In this document: one piece after another, positions 43,783 through 53,942 of the stretch
Numbering within the stretch: position 1 is the stretch's first letter
How the letters are laid out: each line of letters starts with the position of its first letter
Assembly: GCF_038405225.1 (NCBI RefSeq)
Contig: NZ_CP151657.1
Span: 682,001 to 746,000, forward strand
Direction of reading: 5' to 3'
DNA from: Arthrobacter citreus
GTDB lineage: Bacteria > Actinomycetota > Actinomycetes > Actinomycetales > Micrococcaceae
DNA length: 64,000 nucleotides
Notes under the pieces: model-generated
Told to the model about the DNA's origin: nothing
Database searches by the model: none
What the model saw: the letters and a program-made list of their open reading frames with translations, nothing else
Made by a program: the position numbers and the translations under genes

Positions 43783-45152
43783 GCACCACCGTATCCTCAG
43801 CTTTTGGCCGTGCGGCCGGAGTCTCAGGCCTGGCCGTCCCGCTGCGCATCGCCTGGCTCCTGAACAGACCGGGCACCTCGGGACACAGGGCGGCGCTGCT
43901 GCCGGCGGCATCCTTTGCCGTGGTCACCACCCTCCTGCTGACGGTGCTTGCCGGCGCCCTGTCCTTCCTGCAGTGGGGGGATGCGGAAGGCGATCTCTAC
44001 CTGCTGCTCGCATCCTTCGCACTTATTTTGCTGGTGCTTCCCCTGATCACGCTTGGCGGTTCGGCCGCACGGCTGTCGGCCCGGCGCCGCGACGAGCATC
44101 TCTCGACCCTGCGCCTGCTGGGTGCGTCCGCGAAGACGGTCCGCCAAGTAACGGTCCTGGAAGCCGGCGCGCAGGCGCTCGCCGGTGCACTGGGCGGAGT
44201 GGTCGGTTACGCGGTGCTCGCCCCGTTCGTTCAGCTGATCCATTTCCGGGGAGCCCCGCTGGGCTCGGCGTATTGGCTGCACCCGGCCGCAGGCCTGGCC
44301 ACGGTGGCAGCCGTGGTGCTCCTGGCCGTGGGAAGTTCCGCCGTCGGCCTCCGCAAGGTCATCATCTCGCCACTGGGCGTACGGACGAGGGCCTTGGCCC
44401 AAAAGGTCCACTGGAGCCGGGCGGGAATCGCCGTTGCGATTCTGGGAATCTGCGTCCTTGCCCTCATGATCCCCGGCGCCGGAGCCGTGCTGGCCCTGAT
44501 GATCATCTTCGGTGTGTTCGCAGCCGGGCTGGCAGTACTGAACCTGGTCGGGCCCTGGCTGGTGTCCGTCTCCGCCCGGCGGCGGCTGCGCCGGGCCACA
44601 ACGCCGCAGGCGCTGATGGCCGCACGGATCGTCCTGGATGCACCGAAAGCGGCATGGCGGCAGGTCAGCGCGCTGTCGATGGTCTGCTTCACTGCCGTTA
44701 TTGCCGGCGCCGGAGCAGCGGCACTGCAGGGAGCGCAGTCCGAGGGTCCGGAGGACTTCCTGCTGCAGGACATCATGACGGGTGTTCTGATCACGGTTAT
44801 CGCCGGCTTCCTCATGGTGGCCTGCTCGGCGGGAATTAACCAGGCAGCCACCGTGCTGGACCGGGCGGACCTCTACCGCAGCCTGGACCGGATGGGCATG
44901 CCCCGCGAAGTCATTGATGCTGCGCGCATCGGAGCGGTCATGCAGCCGTTGCTGCTGGTCAGCATCGTGTCCACCGCTGTGCCCGCGGTGCTGCTGTTCC
45001 CGCTGACCGGGGCAGCGCTGCTGGTTGCACCGGTATCCGTGGCCTTCCTGGTGGGGTCGGTCGCCGTCGGCGTGGCACTGGTGCGGGCCGGACTGGCCGC
45101 GACAGGCCCAGTGCTGACCGGAGTGCTGGCCGATTCGGAGACGGGACGCTAA
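43779..45152 (+). CDS. FtsX-like ABC transporter permease
   Basis: A 457-residue permease with about eight hydrophobic segments and an FtsX-like core (ARRRDEHLSTLRLLGASAKTV, then MGMPREVIDAARI). It lacks a large extracytoplasmic MacB domain. It overlaps the ATPase stop by 4 nt (ATGA). Function unknown beyond the family. Confidence 0.87.
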   Translation: MSTTVSSAFGRAAGVSGLAVPLRIAWLLNRPGTSGHRAALLPAASFAVVTTLLLTVLAGALSFLQWGDAEGDLYLLLASFALILLVLPLITLGGSAARLSARRRDEHLSTLRLLGASAKTVRQVTVLEAGAQALAGALGGVVGYAVLAPFVQLIHFRGAPLGSAYWLHPAAGLATVAAVVLLAVGSSAVGLRKVIISPLGVRTRALAQKVHWSRAGIAVAILGICVLALMIPGAGAVLALMIIFGVFAAGLAVLNLVGPWLVSVSARRRLRRATTPQALMAARIVLDAPKAAWRQVSALSMVCFTAVIAGAGAAALQGAQSEGPEDFLLQDIMTGVLITVIAGFLMVACSAGINQAATVLDRADLYRSLDRMGMPREVIDAARIGAVMQPLLLVSIVSTAVPAVLLFPLTGAALLVAPVSVAFLVGSVAVGVALVRAGLAATGPVLTGVLADSETGR

Positions 45153-45218
45153 GCCAGCCCCGGCTACACTGGCCCGAAACCCGGTGGCTTCGAGCACGCC
45201 GGGGGAGGGGGAGTCCAC

Positions 45219-46043
45219 ATGAAGGAAGTCCAGGGGAGCAGCAGCGCCGGGAAACACGGCGCGGCCGGACCGGGGTTGGACCCAGATCCTCGGGCGACAC
45301 CCCTGGAACGCAGCTGGGCTGAGGCATCGGTGCTGCTGGTATGGCTTGGCACGTTTGCAGCGGTCTCTTTCGCCGGCGCCGGCGGTTCCGCAGCGTCCGT
45401 CAGCAGTTGGGGCCGGGTGGCCCCCGCGGCGATCCATGCTGCAACCGCAGTGCTGATTGGACTTGCTGTCTTCCTCCCGGCCCGTCCTTCCGCAGCGGCG
45501 ATCCGGGTGAGTGTTTATGCGCTGCCGGTCCTTCTGCTGACCGTTCTGCTTGTGCTCACGGAGCCCGGGATCTACGTGGGGCTCGCACTGGCGTTTCTCC
45601 CGTCCTGGGCGCTCTTCACCGCGCTGTACGGAGTGCGGGGCGGCCTTCCCCTCGGCAGGCGGTACCTCATCATGTACGCCGCAACCGCCCTCGTGGCTGT
45701 CGGGACGGGTTATCTTGCCGTCCGCATCGTGCTGAGCCTTGCTTTTGCCGGCTTCCCGGTTGGAGTGTTCGGCTGGCTCGTCCCGCTTCTGCCGCTTCTT
45801 CTGTTGCTGCAGACCCGTTACCGGCGGAACAGGCTGCGGACGTTCGTGGGGGTCGGCCTGTCCGCGCTCGCCGCCTCCTCAGGTTTGGCCTGGTTTGGAC
45901 TCCTGGGCCACGGGACCGGCTGGTCGCCGGACCGGGGTGTCCTGTTTGCGCTTCCGGCCTGGATTGTTGCGGTCATCCCCACCGCCGTGCTGCTTGGGAG
46001 GGGATATCTTGAACGGTTTGATACGGCCGAGTACCAGCCCTAA
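45219..46043 (+). CDS. Integral membrane protein, unknown function
   Basis: A 274-residue protein with about seven hydrophobic segments (LIGLAVFLPA, VYALPVLLLTVLLVL, VPLLPLLLLLQ). No family recognised. GGGGGAG is 7 nt before the ATG at 45219. It follows the ABC pair by 66 nt in the same direction and may share its function. It ends overlapping the convergent oxidoreductase by 4 nt. Confidence 0.75.
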   Translation: MKEVQGSSSAGKHGAAGPGLDPDPRATPLERSWAEASVLLVWLGTFAAVSFAGAGGSAASVSSWGRVAPAAIHAATAVLIGLAVFLPARPSAAAIRVSVYALPVLLLTVLLVLTEPGIYVGLALAFLPSWALFTALYGVRGGLPLGRRYLIMYAATALVAVGTGYLAVRIVLSLAFAGFPVGVFGWLVPLLPLLLLLQTRYRRNRLRTFVGVGLSALAASSGLAWFGLLGHGTGWSPDRGVLFALPAWIVAVIPTAVLLGRGYLERFDTAEYQP

Positions 46044-47053
46044 TCGTCCACCCGGCCACCATCGCGGCTGATCACCACTTTGCCCCGGATCCCGCCCTTT
46101 CCCAGGGCCTGCAGTGCCTCGGGCGTCTGGTCGAACGGAAACACCCTTCCCACCACCGGGCGCAGCACGCCGTCGTCGACCAGGGCAGTGATTTTGCGCA
46201 GCTGCTCACCGCTGGCGTGCATAAACAGGAATTCGTACGTGACGCCCAGCTTTCTGGCCCGACGCCGCACGCCTGAGCTGAGCAGGGTGATCACCGACCG
46301 CACCAGAGGGTTCACGACCATCTCCCGGGCGAACGCCGGATCCGGTGGACCCGCAATGCCAATGACTCTTCCGCCCGGACGCAGAACCCGCAGGGACTTT
46401 TCAAGGTTCCTGCCGCCCAGGGTGTCCAGGACAAGGTCATAGCCGTGCAGCACCTGCTCAAAGTCCTGTGCCCGGTAATCGATGACGACGTCGGCTCCGA
46501 GATCGCGCACAAAGGCGCCGTTGGAGCCGCTGGCCGTCGTAGCCACCTCGGCACCCAAATGCTTGGCAAGCTGAATCGCGATGGACCCGACACCGCCGGC
46601 ACCGGAATGGATCAGGACCTTTTGCCCCGGCTGAACGTTGCCGCGCTCAATCAGGGCCTGCCAAGCGGTGAGCGCCACCAGCGGCAGCGACCCCGCTTCC
46701 GTCAGGTCCAGCGAGACCGGCGTTGGGGCAAGATCCTCCTCGGCAATGGCAGTCCATTCGGCGAAGGTCCCGATGCGGTCCCTCCTGGGCCGGGCGTACA
46801 CGGTGTCGCCCGGGGCGAAGCCGCGCACCGAGCGGCCTGCCCGAACCACCGTTCCTGCCACTTCGTTGCCAAGGGTCAGCGGGAGCCGGTACCGCAGGAT
46901 CTGTTTGAACTCACCGCTGCGAATCATCTCATCAAGGTGGTTGACCCCGGCGGTTTGAACGTCAACGAGGACATCGTTCCCACCCACCTCCGGCTCGGGC
47001 ATGTTCACTTCCTGCAGCGGCCCCTTGTACTTGCTGATCGCAAACGCCTTCAT
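46040..47053 (-). CDS. NADP-dependent oxidoreductase, quinone-reductase type (MDR superfamily)
   Basis: A 337-residue zinc-independent medium-chain reductase: N-terminal GroES-like domain (GNEVAGTVV, FAPGDTVYA) and Rossmann motif SGAGGVGSIAIQLAKHLGA. It should reduce quinones or enones with NAD(P)H. The ATG at 47053 has little upstream signal. No operon partner. Confidence 0.88.
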   Translation of the reverse strand: MKAFAISKYKGPLQEVNMPEPEVGGNDVLVDVQTAGVNHLDEMIRSGEFKQILRYRLPLTLGNEVAGTVVRAGRSVRGFAPGDTVYARPRRDRIGTFAEWTAIAEEDLAPTPVSLDLTEAGSLPLVALTAWQALIERGNVQPGQKVLIHSGAGGVGSIAIQLAKHLGAEVATTASGSNGAFVRDLGADVVIDYRAQDFEQVLHGYDLVLDTLGGRNLEKSLRVLRPGGRVIGIAGPPDPAFAREMVVNPLVRSVITLLSSGVRRRARKLGVTYEFLFMHASGEQLRKITALVDDGVLRPVVGRVFPFDQTPEALQALGKGGIRGKVVISRDGGRVDD

Positions 47054-47158
47054 GCCGCAACAGTGCGCTGAAGCTCACCAGCGGTCAAGCGGAGCGCGTC
47101 CATATGCTTTCCGCGGCGGCCGGACTGCACCGAAGCGACACCGAGGGGCAAAACAGGG

Positions 47159-47164
47159 TAATTT
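47159..47164 (+). promoter_or_regulatory. Candidate -10 box of metG (leaderless type)
   Basis: TAATTT, 6 nt, then GTG at 47171; GCGACA at 47135-47140 would be the -35 with an 18-bp spacer. No ribosome site is present. Confidence 0.5.
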
Positions 47165-47170
47165 TCTTAT

Positions 47171-48730
47171 GTGACTTCTTCCGATTCCAAGACCCCGTTC
47201 TACATCACCACGGCCATCTCCTATCCCAACGGAGTGCCCCATATCGGCCACGCCTACGAGGCCATTGCCACCGACGCCATGGCCCGATTCAAGCGCCTGG
47301 ACGGGTACGACGTCTTCTTCATGACCGGCACGGACGAGCATGGCCTGAAGATGCAGCAGTCCGCGGACAAGGAAGGCATCACCGCCAAGGAGCTGGCGGA
47401 CCGGAATTCGGCAGCCTTCCAGCAGATGAGCCGGGACCTGAATATCTCCCATGACCGGTTCATCCGCACCACGGACAAGGACCACTACGCCGCTGCGCAG
47501 GCCATCTGGAAGCGGATGGAGGAGAAGGGCGACATCTACCTCTCCAAGTACGCCGGCTGGTACTCCGTCCGGGACGAGGCGTACTACTCCGAGGATGAAA
47601 CCGAGCTGCGCGAGGACGGTATCCGCTACTCCAAGGAGACGGAGACCGAACTGACCTGGACCGAGGAGGAAAGCTACTTCTTCCGCCTCTCCGCCTACCA
47701 GGACAAGCTCCTGGCCCTCTACGAATCCCAGCCCTCCTTCGCCGCGCCGCAGTCCAAGTTCAACGAGGTCATCAGCTTCGTCAAGGGCGGCCTGGAGGAC
47801 CTGTCCATCTCCCGCACCACCTTCGACTGGGGAGTCCCGGTCCCGGGCAACGCCGAGCACGTCATGTACGTGTGGGTGGACGCGCTGACCAACTACCTCA
47901 CCGGCGTCGGCTTCCCCAATACCGAATCCGAAGCGTTCAAGAAGTACTGGCCGGCGGATGTGCACGTCATCGGCAAGGACATCTCCCGTTTCCACGCGAT
48001 CTTCTGGCCCGCGTTCCTGATGTCCGCTGACCTGGAGCTGCCCAAGCGCGTCATGATCCACGGGTTCCTGCACAACAAGGGCGTCAAGATGTCCAAGTCC
48101 CTGGGCAACGTGGTGGCACCCAAAGAATGGGCCGACCAGTACGGCCTGGATTCCGTGCGGTTCTTCCTGCTGCGCGAGGTTCCCTTCGGCGGCGACGGCT
48201 CCTACAGTCACGAGGCTGTGGTGGGCCGGATGAACTCCGATCTGGCCAACAACCTGGGCAACCTGGCCCAGCGTTCGCTGTCCATGGTCGCCAAGAACTG
48301 CGGCGCCGCAGTGCCACAGCCGGGGGAGTTCACCGCTGAGGACAAGGCCATCCTCGCCGCAGCCGGTGAGCTGCTGGAGATTTCCCGCAAGGCGTACGAC
48401 GTGCAGGACTTCCACGGCGCGCTCGAAGCCACGTGGAAGGTCCTGGGCGACACCAACGCCTACTTTGCCGAGCAGGCTCCCTGGGTGCTGCGGAAGACCG
48501 ACGTCGAGCGCATGAACACCGTGCTCTACGTAACGCTGGAAGTGCTGCGCATCGTGGCCATCCTGATCCAGCCGGTGATGCCGGACAGCGCCGCCAAGCT
48601 CCTGACGGTGCTGGGCCAGAACGACGGCGACGCGCGGCAGTTCAACGCCATCGCCACGCCGCTGGTGCCGGGCACTCCGCTGCCGACGCCCGCACCGATC
48701 TTCCCGAAGTATGAGGAACCCGCGGAGTAA
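47171..48730 (+). CDS. metG: Methionyl-tRNA synthetase
   Basis: A 519-residue class I aminoacyl-tRNA synthetase. The HIGH motif is PHIGHAYE (24-27) and the KMSKS loop is VKMSKSLGN (near 306-310). It is a short form without the C-terminal EMAP-like RNA-binding domain, as usual for actinobacteria. Start GTG at 47171; the upstream ATG one codon back is out of frame. Confidence 0.97.
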   Translation: MTSSDSKTPFYITTAISYPNGVPHIGHAYEAIATDAMARFKRLDGYDVFFMTGTDEHGLKMQQSADKEGITAKELADRNSAAFQQMSRDLNISHDRFIRTTDKDHYAAAQAIWKRMEEKGDIYLSKYAGWYSVRDEAYYSEDETELREDGIRYSKETETELTWTEEESYFFRLSAYQDKLLALYESQPSFAAPQSKFNEVISFVKGGLEDLSISRTTFDWGVPVPGNAEHVMYVWVDALTNYLTGVGFPNTESEAFKKYWPADVHVIGKDISRFHAIFWPAFLMSADLELPKRVMIHGFLHNKGVKMSKSLGNVVAPKEWADQYGLDSVRFFLLREVPFGGDGSYSHEAVVGRMNSDLANNLGNLAQRSLSMVAKNCGAAVPQPGEFTAEDKAILAAAGELLEISRKAYDVQDFHGALEATWKVLGDTNAYFAEQAPWVLRKTDVERMNTVLYVTLEVLRIVAILIQPVMPDSAAKLLTVLGQNDGDARQFNAIATPLVPGTPLPTPAPIFPKYEEPAE

Positions 48731-48758
48731 CTTCCCGCGCTCTACGCACGCCGAAACA

Positions 48759-48800
48759 GCAGAAAGTGCCCTTCTGATCGTTCAGAAGGGCACTTTCTGC
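48759..48800. terminator. Terminator between metG and the downstream convergent gene
   Basis: 19-bp perfect stem GCAGAAAGTGCCCTTCTGA with its complement, TCGT loop. Works in either direction. Confidence 0.9.
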
Positions 48801-48824
48801 TAGTTCGCGGGATCTTAGGGAGCT

Positions 48825-48840
48825 TTCCGCACGTGCGGAA
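48825..48840. promoter_or_regulatory. Perfect 16-bp palindrome
   Basis: TTCCGCAC-GTGCGGAA, 12 bp from the 3' end of the next gene. Might be a second terminator stem or a protein site. Confidence 0.4.
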
Positions 48841-48851
48841 GACCCCCGGCG

Positions 48852-49382
48852 CTAGGAAGCTGAACGAACCTGCCCGGTCAGGAAACGCGCCGGAGCGGTC
48901 TCCTCCATCACGCGGGCCACGGCGTCCTGCTGCCGGCCGGCCATTTGGATCAGGTCCTTGAGCCGGGGGACGTTGAACCTGTGGTCGTGGGCGGCCAGAG
49001 CCAGCAGGGTCCGCCACAGGCATTCCTTGGCCCGCACCATGGACTGCAGTGTTTCGAGTTCAAACTGCCCCGAGGTGCCGCCGCCGGTGCTCATGGGATT
49101 GAGCGGCCCCAGGCGGCCCGTGACAGCACCGGTCTTTGCCATCAGGTATTTGAACTTGCTGCGGCGGTAACCCAGGGTAATGATCAGCTGCTCAAGCTCA
49201 TCGCGCTCACCGGCAATCTCGTGCTCCAGATCCGCGAAGGTCTGCTCGTGCTCGGATCCGGCCCAGGTCCGGCGGGCAGCACCGAAAAGCCGCACCCCGG
49301 TCTCCGCACCGAGCAGATGGTCATCCAGGTAAGCGGACAGTGACGCGTGTTCGGGTTTCCAAGCGCTTCCGGTGCCTGACAT
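48852..49382 (-). CDS. Helical hypothetical protein (176 aa)
   Basis: A 176-residue largely alpha-helical protein; segments such as FADLEHEIAGERDELEQLI are heptad-like. No enzyme motif or membrane segment. It begins MSGTGSAWKPEH with AAGGAG 6 nt upstream. No family known to me. Ferritin-like or coiled-coil folding is possible. Confidence 0.65.
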   Translation of the reverse strand: MSGTGSAWKPEHASLSAYLDDHLLGAETGVRLFGAARRTWAGSEHEQTFADLEHEIAGERDELEQLIITLGYRRSKFKYLMAKTGAVTGRLGPLNPMSTGGGTSGQFELETLQSMVRAKECLWRTLLALAAHDHRFNVPRLKDLIQMAGRQQDAVARVMEETAPARFLTGQVRSAS

Positions 49383-49448
49383 GTTTGCTCCTTGAACTAG
49401 TGCTGATCAGTCTGCTGAGTATCCTGTCAGATCCCCGCATCCGCCGCG

Positions 49449-49479
49449 AGTTCCCCGGCCGCTGAGGGGCCGGGGAACT
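49449..49479 (-). terminator. Hairpin after the MacB-like permease gene
   Basis: 12-bp stem AGTTCCCCGGCC / GGCCGGGGAACT with 7-nt loop, just after the gene ending at 49503; no T-run follows. Confidence 0.6.
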
Positions 49480-49502
49480 GGTTTGCCGGGAAACTGCGGG
49501 TG

Positions 49503-52001
49503 TTAGTCGGCAGCCAGGCCAGCCACCGGGGACAGGCGGGCGGCGCGCCGGGCCGGGAGGACCGATGCGGCCAGGCCGGCCACCAGTGCCACGGCCAGGA
49601 CGCCGAGCAGCTGCAGCCACGGCACGGACAATGCCACTGAGGCAAAGGAACCCAGCGCCGATTGCGCTCCGAGCCAGCCGTAGATTGACCCGAGCACGCT
49701 GCCCATCAGTGCCGCGACCCCTGCAATGAGGACGGCTTCCAGTGCCAGCATGCCGCGCAGCTGTCCGCGGGTCAGGCCAAGGGCCCGCAGCAGCGAGGAT
49801 TCGCGGGTGCGTTCCAGAACGGACAGGGACAGGGTGTTGGCCACCCCCACCAGGGCAATCACGACGGCGACGCCCAGCAGCCCGGTCACCACCATCAGCA
49901 GCACGTCGATGACCTGTTCAAAGGCGGCGCGCTCAATGGCGGACCCATTGACGAGGTAGTCCTCCACATCCAAGCCTTCGGCCAGATCGGAGCGCAGGTC
50001 GATCAGGGCGCCGGTGGTCATTCCCTCGTCCACTGACAGCCAGATCTGCGGCATGGGCACGTAGTCCGCGGATTCGGCCACCGGTGCGGGTCCGCCCAGG
50101 GCCGCCGCCGTGTCAGCCGTGATCAGCGGGCGCAGCTGCTTGCTGTCCGAGACCAGGACCTTCAGCTCCACGCTGGAGGTTGCCCCGGTAACCGTCAGGG
50201 TTTCATCCTTGATGCCCTGCGGCATCACGATGGTGTCATCGGCCAGGACCAGGTTGGAATCCTTCAGGACTTTCGCCGCGTCGGCGGGGTCCAGGGCGTA
50301 GACGTCGTACGCCCCCCAGGTCTTTGTATCCGTGGTACCGGCCACGGGCACCAGGACGGCGTCCTGCACTCCGTCCACGGCACGGGCGGTATCCGCATCA
50401 CCTGCAGTGAACGGAGTGTCCTGACCGGTGACGCTCACGTCAACCGGGAACTCTCCGGCCAGCACGTTGTCCAGGGACGTCCGCACGGTTGCGGCTCCGG
50501 TCATCATCATGGTCACGAGGGTGACGCCGATCAACAGGGCGGAAGCCGTTGCCGAGGTGCGCTGGGGGTTGCGGACGGCGTTGACGGCGGCGAGTTTGCC
50601 GGGTACTCCCAGCGGTGCAGCCAGCGAACCAACGGTCCGCACCAGCGACGGGACAAACAGGGTCGCGCACATCAGCACGCCCACGAAGCTGAGGATGCCG
50701 CCGGGAAGCGCCACCAGGAGATCCGCGGACATCGCGCCGGCTGCCAGGAGGGCAGCTCCGCCAACCAGCAGCACCAGTCCGGCGATCAGCCGGACCCGGC
50801 CGCGTTTTGTTCCGGCCCGCACGTCTTCGGCAGGCCGCAGGGCAGCCAGCGGGGCAACCGCGGTGGCGGCACGGGCCGGAACCAGTGCGGACAGGACGGT
50901 CAGCACGACGCCGACCAGCAGCCCAACGACGACCGACACAGGGGAGACCGCGAGTGTGGCAAAGCCGCTTTCGGGAATGGTCTGCAGGTAGGCGATGATG
51001 CCGCCCACCAGGGCCACGGCGGCCAGGACACCGGCAACCGACGCCACGATGCCCACAATCAGGGCTTCCACGAGGACGGAGCGGCGGATCTGTGAACGTT
51101 CCGCACCGATGCACCGCAGCAGGGCAAGTTCCCGGGTGCGCTGGGCCACCAGTACGGAGAAGGTGTTGGAGACCACCAGGGCACAGACCAGCACGGCCAC
51201 GGCGGCGAAGGCGAGCAGGATGATGGTCAGGGCATCGTCTCCGCCGGTGTACATGGCCACGACGGCGTCGGTCTGCTCCGGGGCGGTGCGGACCACAACC
51301 TCGTCCATGCCTGCGGTGGAAAGCTCCTGCTCCACGGCGGCACGGACATCTTCTGCGTTGGCGCCGCCGGCCAGAGCCAGCTGGATGGTGTCGAAACCGT
51401 CTTCGGGGTTGGCGAACAACGCGGCGGTGGGCCCGGTGGCATACAACTGTGGCGTGCCCATACTGTTCGGATCGTTGGAGGGTGCCACGAGGGCAGTGAC
51501 GGTCAGCTCCGCGGCAGCTTCATCCAAGCCGCCGGTGAGGTTCAGCTTCGACCCTATCGACAGATCCTCCCGCTCGGCGGTGGCAGTGTCCACGGCAACC
51601 TCGCTGTCGGAAACCGGCAACGAACCGTCGACGACTTCCCCGGGGAAGAGGCCCGTGTGCTCGGGAGTGCTGCTCAGCTGGGCAAACACCGTGTCACGGC
51701 CCGTGCCGAAGCTCGCGTAGCCCTGCTGAACTGCGTAGCTGCCCTCCACTCCGGGAAGGTCGCGGACGACGTCGACAGTGTCTTCGTCCAGCACCACCGG
51801 GTCGGCGCGGAACAGGTTTCCGTTGAGGATCAGATCGGCGTTTCGGAAACCCTCACCCACGCTCTGGGTCAGTGAGGCCTTGGACGAGGAATTGATGACC
51901 AGAGTGGCGGTCAGGAAACCGACGGCGATCATCACGGCAAGCGAGACGGCGATGAACCGGCGGGCATTCAGGCGCACCTGCGCCAGCGCTACCTGCAGCA
52001 T
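49503..52001 (-). CDS. ABC transporter permease with two FtsX domains (MacB-type)
   Basis: An 832-residue permease. An N-terminal helix (RFIAVSLAVMIAVGFLTATLV) is followed by a large periplasmic MacB-PCD-like loop, then FtsX helices, a second loop and FtsX helices, so it is two half-permeases in one chain. ERSQIRRSVLVEALIVG and LTRGQLRGMLALEAVLIAG are paired sites. It overlaps closely with the ATPase gene (2-nt gap). Together with the ATPase and the NarL-type two-component system upstream it may resist or sense antimicrobial peptides; that is inference. Confidence 0.9.
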   Translation of the reverse strand: MLQVALAQVRLNARRFIAVSLAVMIAVGFLTATLVINSSSKASLTQSVGEGFRNADLILNGNLFRADPVVLDEDTVDVVRDLPGVEGSYAVQQGYASFGTGRDTVFAQLSSTPEHTGLFPGEVVDGSLPVSDSEVAVDTATAEREDLSIGSKLNLTGGLDEAAAELTVTALVAPSNDPNSMGTPQLYATGPTAALFANPEDGFDTIQLALAGGANAEDVRAAVEQELSTAGMDEVVVRTAPEQTDAVVAMYTGGDDALTIILLAFAAVAVLVCALVVSNTFSVLVAQRTRELALLRCIGAERSQIRRSVLVEALIVGIVASVAGVLAAVALVGGIIAYLQTIPESGFATLAVSPVSVVVGLLVGVVLTVLSALVPARAATAVAPLAALRPAEDVRAGTKRGRVRLIAGLVLLVGGAALLAAGAMSADLLVALPGGILSFVGVLMCATLFVPSLVRTVGSLAAPLGVPGKLAAVNAVRNPQRTSATASALLIGVTLVTMMMTGAATVRTSLDNVLAGEFPVDVSVTGQDTPFTAGDADTARAVDGVQDAVLVPVAGTTDTKTWGAYDVYALDPADAAKVLKDSNLVLADDTIVMPQGIKDETLTVTGATSSVELKVLVSDSKQLRPLITADTAAALGGPAPVAESADYVPMPQIWLSVDEGMTTGALIDLRSDLAEGLDVEDYLVNGSAIERAAFEQVIDVLLMVVTGLLGVAVVIALVGVANTLSLSVLERTRESSLLRALGLTRGQLRGMLALEAVLIAGVAALMGSVLGSIYGWLGAQSALGSFASVALSVPWLQLLGVLAVALVAGLAASVLPARRAARLSPVAGLAAD

Positions 52002-52003
52002 GC

Positions 52004-52768
52004 TCAGGCTCCCAGTTTGGTCAGGGCGGCGAGGACGCTGTCCGGGGTGGGGTTGGCCAGTTCGCCCACCAGCGCGCCGTCGTTCATCAGGACTACGCGG
52101 TCGGCGTAGGAGGCAGCCACCGGATCGTGGGTGACCATGATGATGCTCTGGCCCATTTCCCGGGTGGAGCGGCGCAGCAGGGACAGCACCTCGGCGCCGG
52201 ACTTCGAATCCAGGTTGCCGGTGGGCTCGTCGCCGAACACAACGTGCGGTCGCGTGAGCAGGGCCCGGGCGACGGCGACGCGCTGCTGCTGGCCGCCGGA
52301 GAGTTCGTGGGGGCGGTGCTTCAGCCGGCCGGTGAGCCCGAGGGTTTCCGTGATGCTGTCCAGCCAGGCCCGGTCAACTGTGCCGTTGGCCAGGGCCACG
52401 GGCAGGGTGATGTTCTGCTCGGCAGTGAGGGTGGGCACCAGGTTGAAGGACTGGAACACGAAGCCCACGCTGTCGCGGCGCAGGCGGGTCAGTTCGGCGT
52501 CCTTGAGCGAAGTGATCTCCGTGTCCCCGATCCAGATCCGGCCCGAGTCGGCCGTGTCCAGTCCTGCAAGGCAGTGCATGAGGGTGGATTTTCCGGAGCC
52601 GGACGGTCCCATGATGGCGGTGAAGGTGCCGGCGTCGAAGGTGACATCAACGTTGGCCAGGGCGTGGACGGCGGTGTCTCCGGAGCCGTAGGTCTTGTTC
52701 AGGGATCGGGCGGCAGCGGCGGCCGTGGTGCCGCCGGGCACGGAGGATTTCTCAGTAAGGGTTGTCAT
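52004..52768 (-). CDS. ABC transporter ATP-binding protein, MacB/LolD type
   Basis: A 254-residue ATPase with GPSGSGKST (Walker A), [12 protein letters not shown] (signature) and [13 protein letters not shown] (Walker B). It couples with the double-FtsX permease. ATG at 52768 is chosen; a GTG two codons upstream (52774) is also possible. TAACGT 7 nt before the ATG would fit a leaderless message. Confidence 0.92.
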   Translation of the reverse strand: MTTLTEKSSVPGGTTAAAAARSLNKTYGSGDTAVHALANVDVTFDAGTFTAIMGPSGSGKSTLMHCLAGLDTADSGRIWIGDTEITSLKDAELTRLRRDSVGFVFQSFNLVPTLTAEQNITLPVALANGTVDRAWLDSITETLGLTGRLKHRPHELSGGQQQRVAVARALLTRPHVVFGDEPTGNLDSKSGAEVLSLLRRSTREMGQSIIMVTHDPVAASYADRVVLMNDGALVGELANPTPDSVLAALTKLGA

Positions 52769-52838
52769 ACCCACTACGTTATGAGGCGGCCGGGTGGCGG
52801 AGCATCGGAGGAGGGGCGGGTATCGGCCCTGCCCCTTC

Positions 52839-53153
52839 TCATACCGTGGGTGGAAGGGGGCCTGCCAACCGGTAGGACTCCAGGAGCAGTTCCTTCAGTT
52901 CAGCGGGGTCCACGCGGTCCAGGCGCACCAGCACCAGCTGCGGGGAACGGTTGTGGTGCGGAGTCCAGAAGAAGGTGTCCGGATCTGTGCCCGCGAGGGC
53001 CTCCCGTTCCGGGGTCTTGACGGTCAGCACACCGGCTTCCCAGATGCGGGCCATCAGGGTGCGGGCAAACCATGCCGGCTGCTGCCAGCTGAGCCGTTCG
53101 GTCACTCCGGGCAGCCCCAGACAGAAGGACCGGACGTCGGATTCGGTGGACAC
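52839..53153 (-). CDS. MmcQ/YjbR family protein
   Basis: A 104-residue protein. FCLGLPGVTERLSWQQPAWF and VRLDRVDPAELKELLLESYRL are the fold's landmarks (cyclic YjbR-like, DNA-binding or enzyme function unproved). GTG at 53153 with GGGAGG 6 nt upstream. Between the TCS and ABC genes, but a link is not implied. Confidence 0.8.
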   Translation of the reverse strand: MSTESDVRSFCLGLPGVTERLSWQQPAWFARTLMARIWEAGVLTVKTPEREALAGTDPDTFFWTPHHNRSPQLVLVRLDRVDPAELKELLLESYRLAGPLPPTV

Positions 53154-53199
53154 GGCAGCCTCCCTGATCCCGGTGCGCCCGTGGCGGGGCGGGCCTTGG

Positions 53200-53940
53200 T
53201 TACGGAGCGACGATACCGGTCTCGTAAGCGATCACAACAGCCTGCACCCGGTCACGAGCGCCGAGCTTGGCCAGGATATGGCCCACATGGGTTTTGACCG
53301 TGGCATCGGAGAGGAACAGATGGGCGGCGATTTCCGGGTTGGACAGACCCTGCGCAATCAGCCCGAATACTTCGCGCTCGCGGGGGGTGAGGCGTTCGAC
53401 GTCGGCGGCGTGGCGGCTGACCTCGGCCGTGGGCTCGCGGAGCAGGGGAGCCACGTGGTCCAGCAGCCGCCGGGTGGTCGACGGCGCAATCACTGCATCG
53501 CCGCGGTACACGGTGCGGATGGCCTCAAGCAGCTCTTCCGGGGGAGCATCCTTGAGCAGGAAACCGCTGGCTCCGGCCCGGATGGCGGACAGCGCGTACT
53601 CGTCCAGGTCGAAGGTGGTCAGGACCACCACCTTGAGGTCGACGTCGGTGGATCCCTTGGGCTGGGCTGCGGCCCGTTCCAGGAGCCGGCGGGTGGCCTC
53701 GATCCCGTCCATGCCGGGCATGCGCACGTCCATGAGGACGACGTCGGCGCGCACTGCGGAGAGTGCCTGGATCGCGTCCCCGCCGTTGCCGGCCTCCGCG
53801 ACGACGGTCAGATCCGGCTGGGAGTTGATCAGCATCTTGAAGCCGCCGCGCACCAGCTGCTGGTCATCAACCAGGGCCACGCGGATGGGGCCCGCCTCGG
53901 GGACACTGTTGTCGGACGGGTCGGGCAGGGTGCCGGTCAT
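53200..53940 (-). CDS. Response regulator, NarL/FixJ family
   Basis: A 246-residue regulator: receiver domain with phospho-Asp D71 (VVLMDVRMPGMDG) and Lys in FLLKDAPPEE, then a LuxR-type HTH (LTPREREVFGLIAQGLSNPEIAAHL). It pairs with the sensor kinase 2 nt upstream and is likely to control the MacB-like ABC genes that follow. GGAGG is 8 nt before the ATG. Confidence 0.94.
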   Translation of the reverse strand: MTGTLPDPSDNSVPEAGPIRVALVDDQQLVRGGFKMLINSQPDLTVVAEAGNGGDAIQALSAVRADVVLMDVRMPGMDGIEATRRLLERAAAQPKGSTDVDLKVVVLTTFDLDEYALSAIRAGASGFLLKDAPPEELLEAIRTVYRGDAVIAPSTTRRLLDHVAPLLREPTAEVSRHAADVERLTPREREVFGLIAQGLSNPEIAAHLFLSDATVKTHVGHILAKLGARDRVQAVVIAYETGIVAP

Positions 53941-53942
53941 GC

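Noticed and set aside
43824-45437. Minus-strand frame of 537 residues opposite the FtsX-like gene
   Set aside because: Gln/Arg/Gly-rich antisense with no motif.
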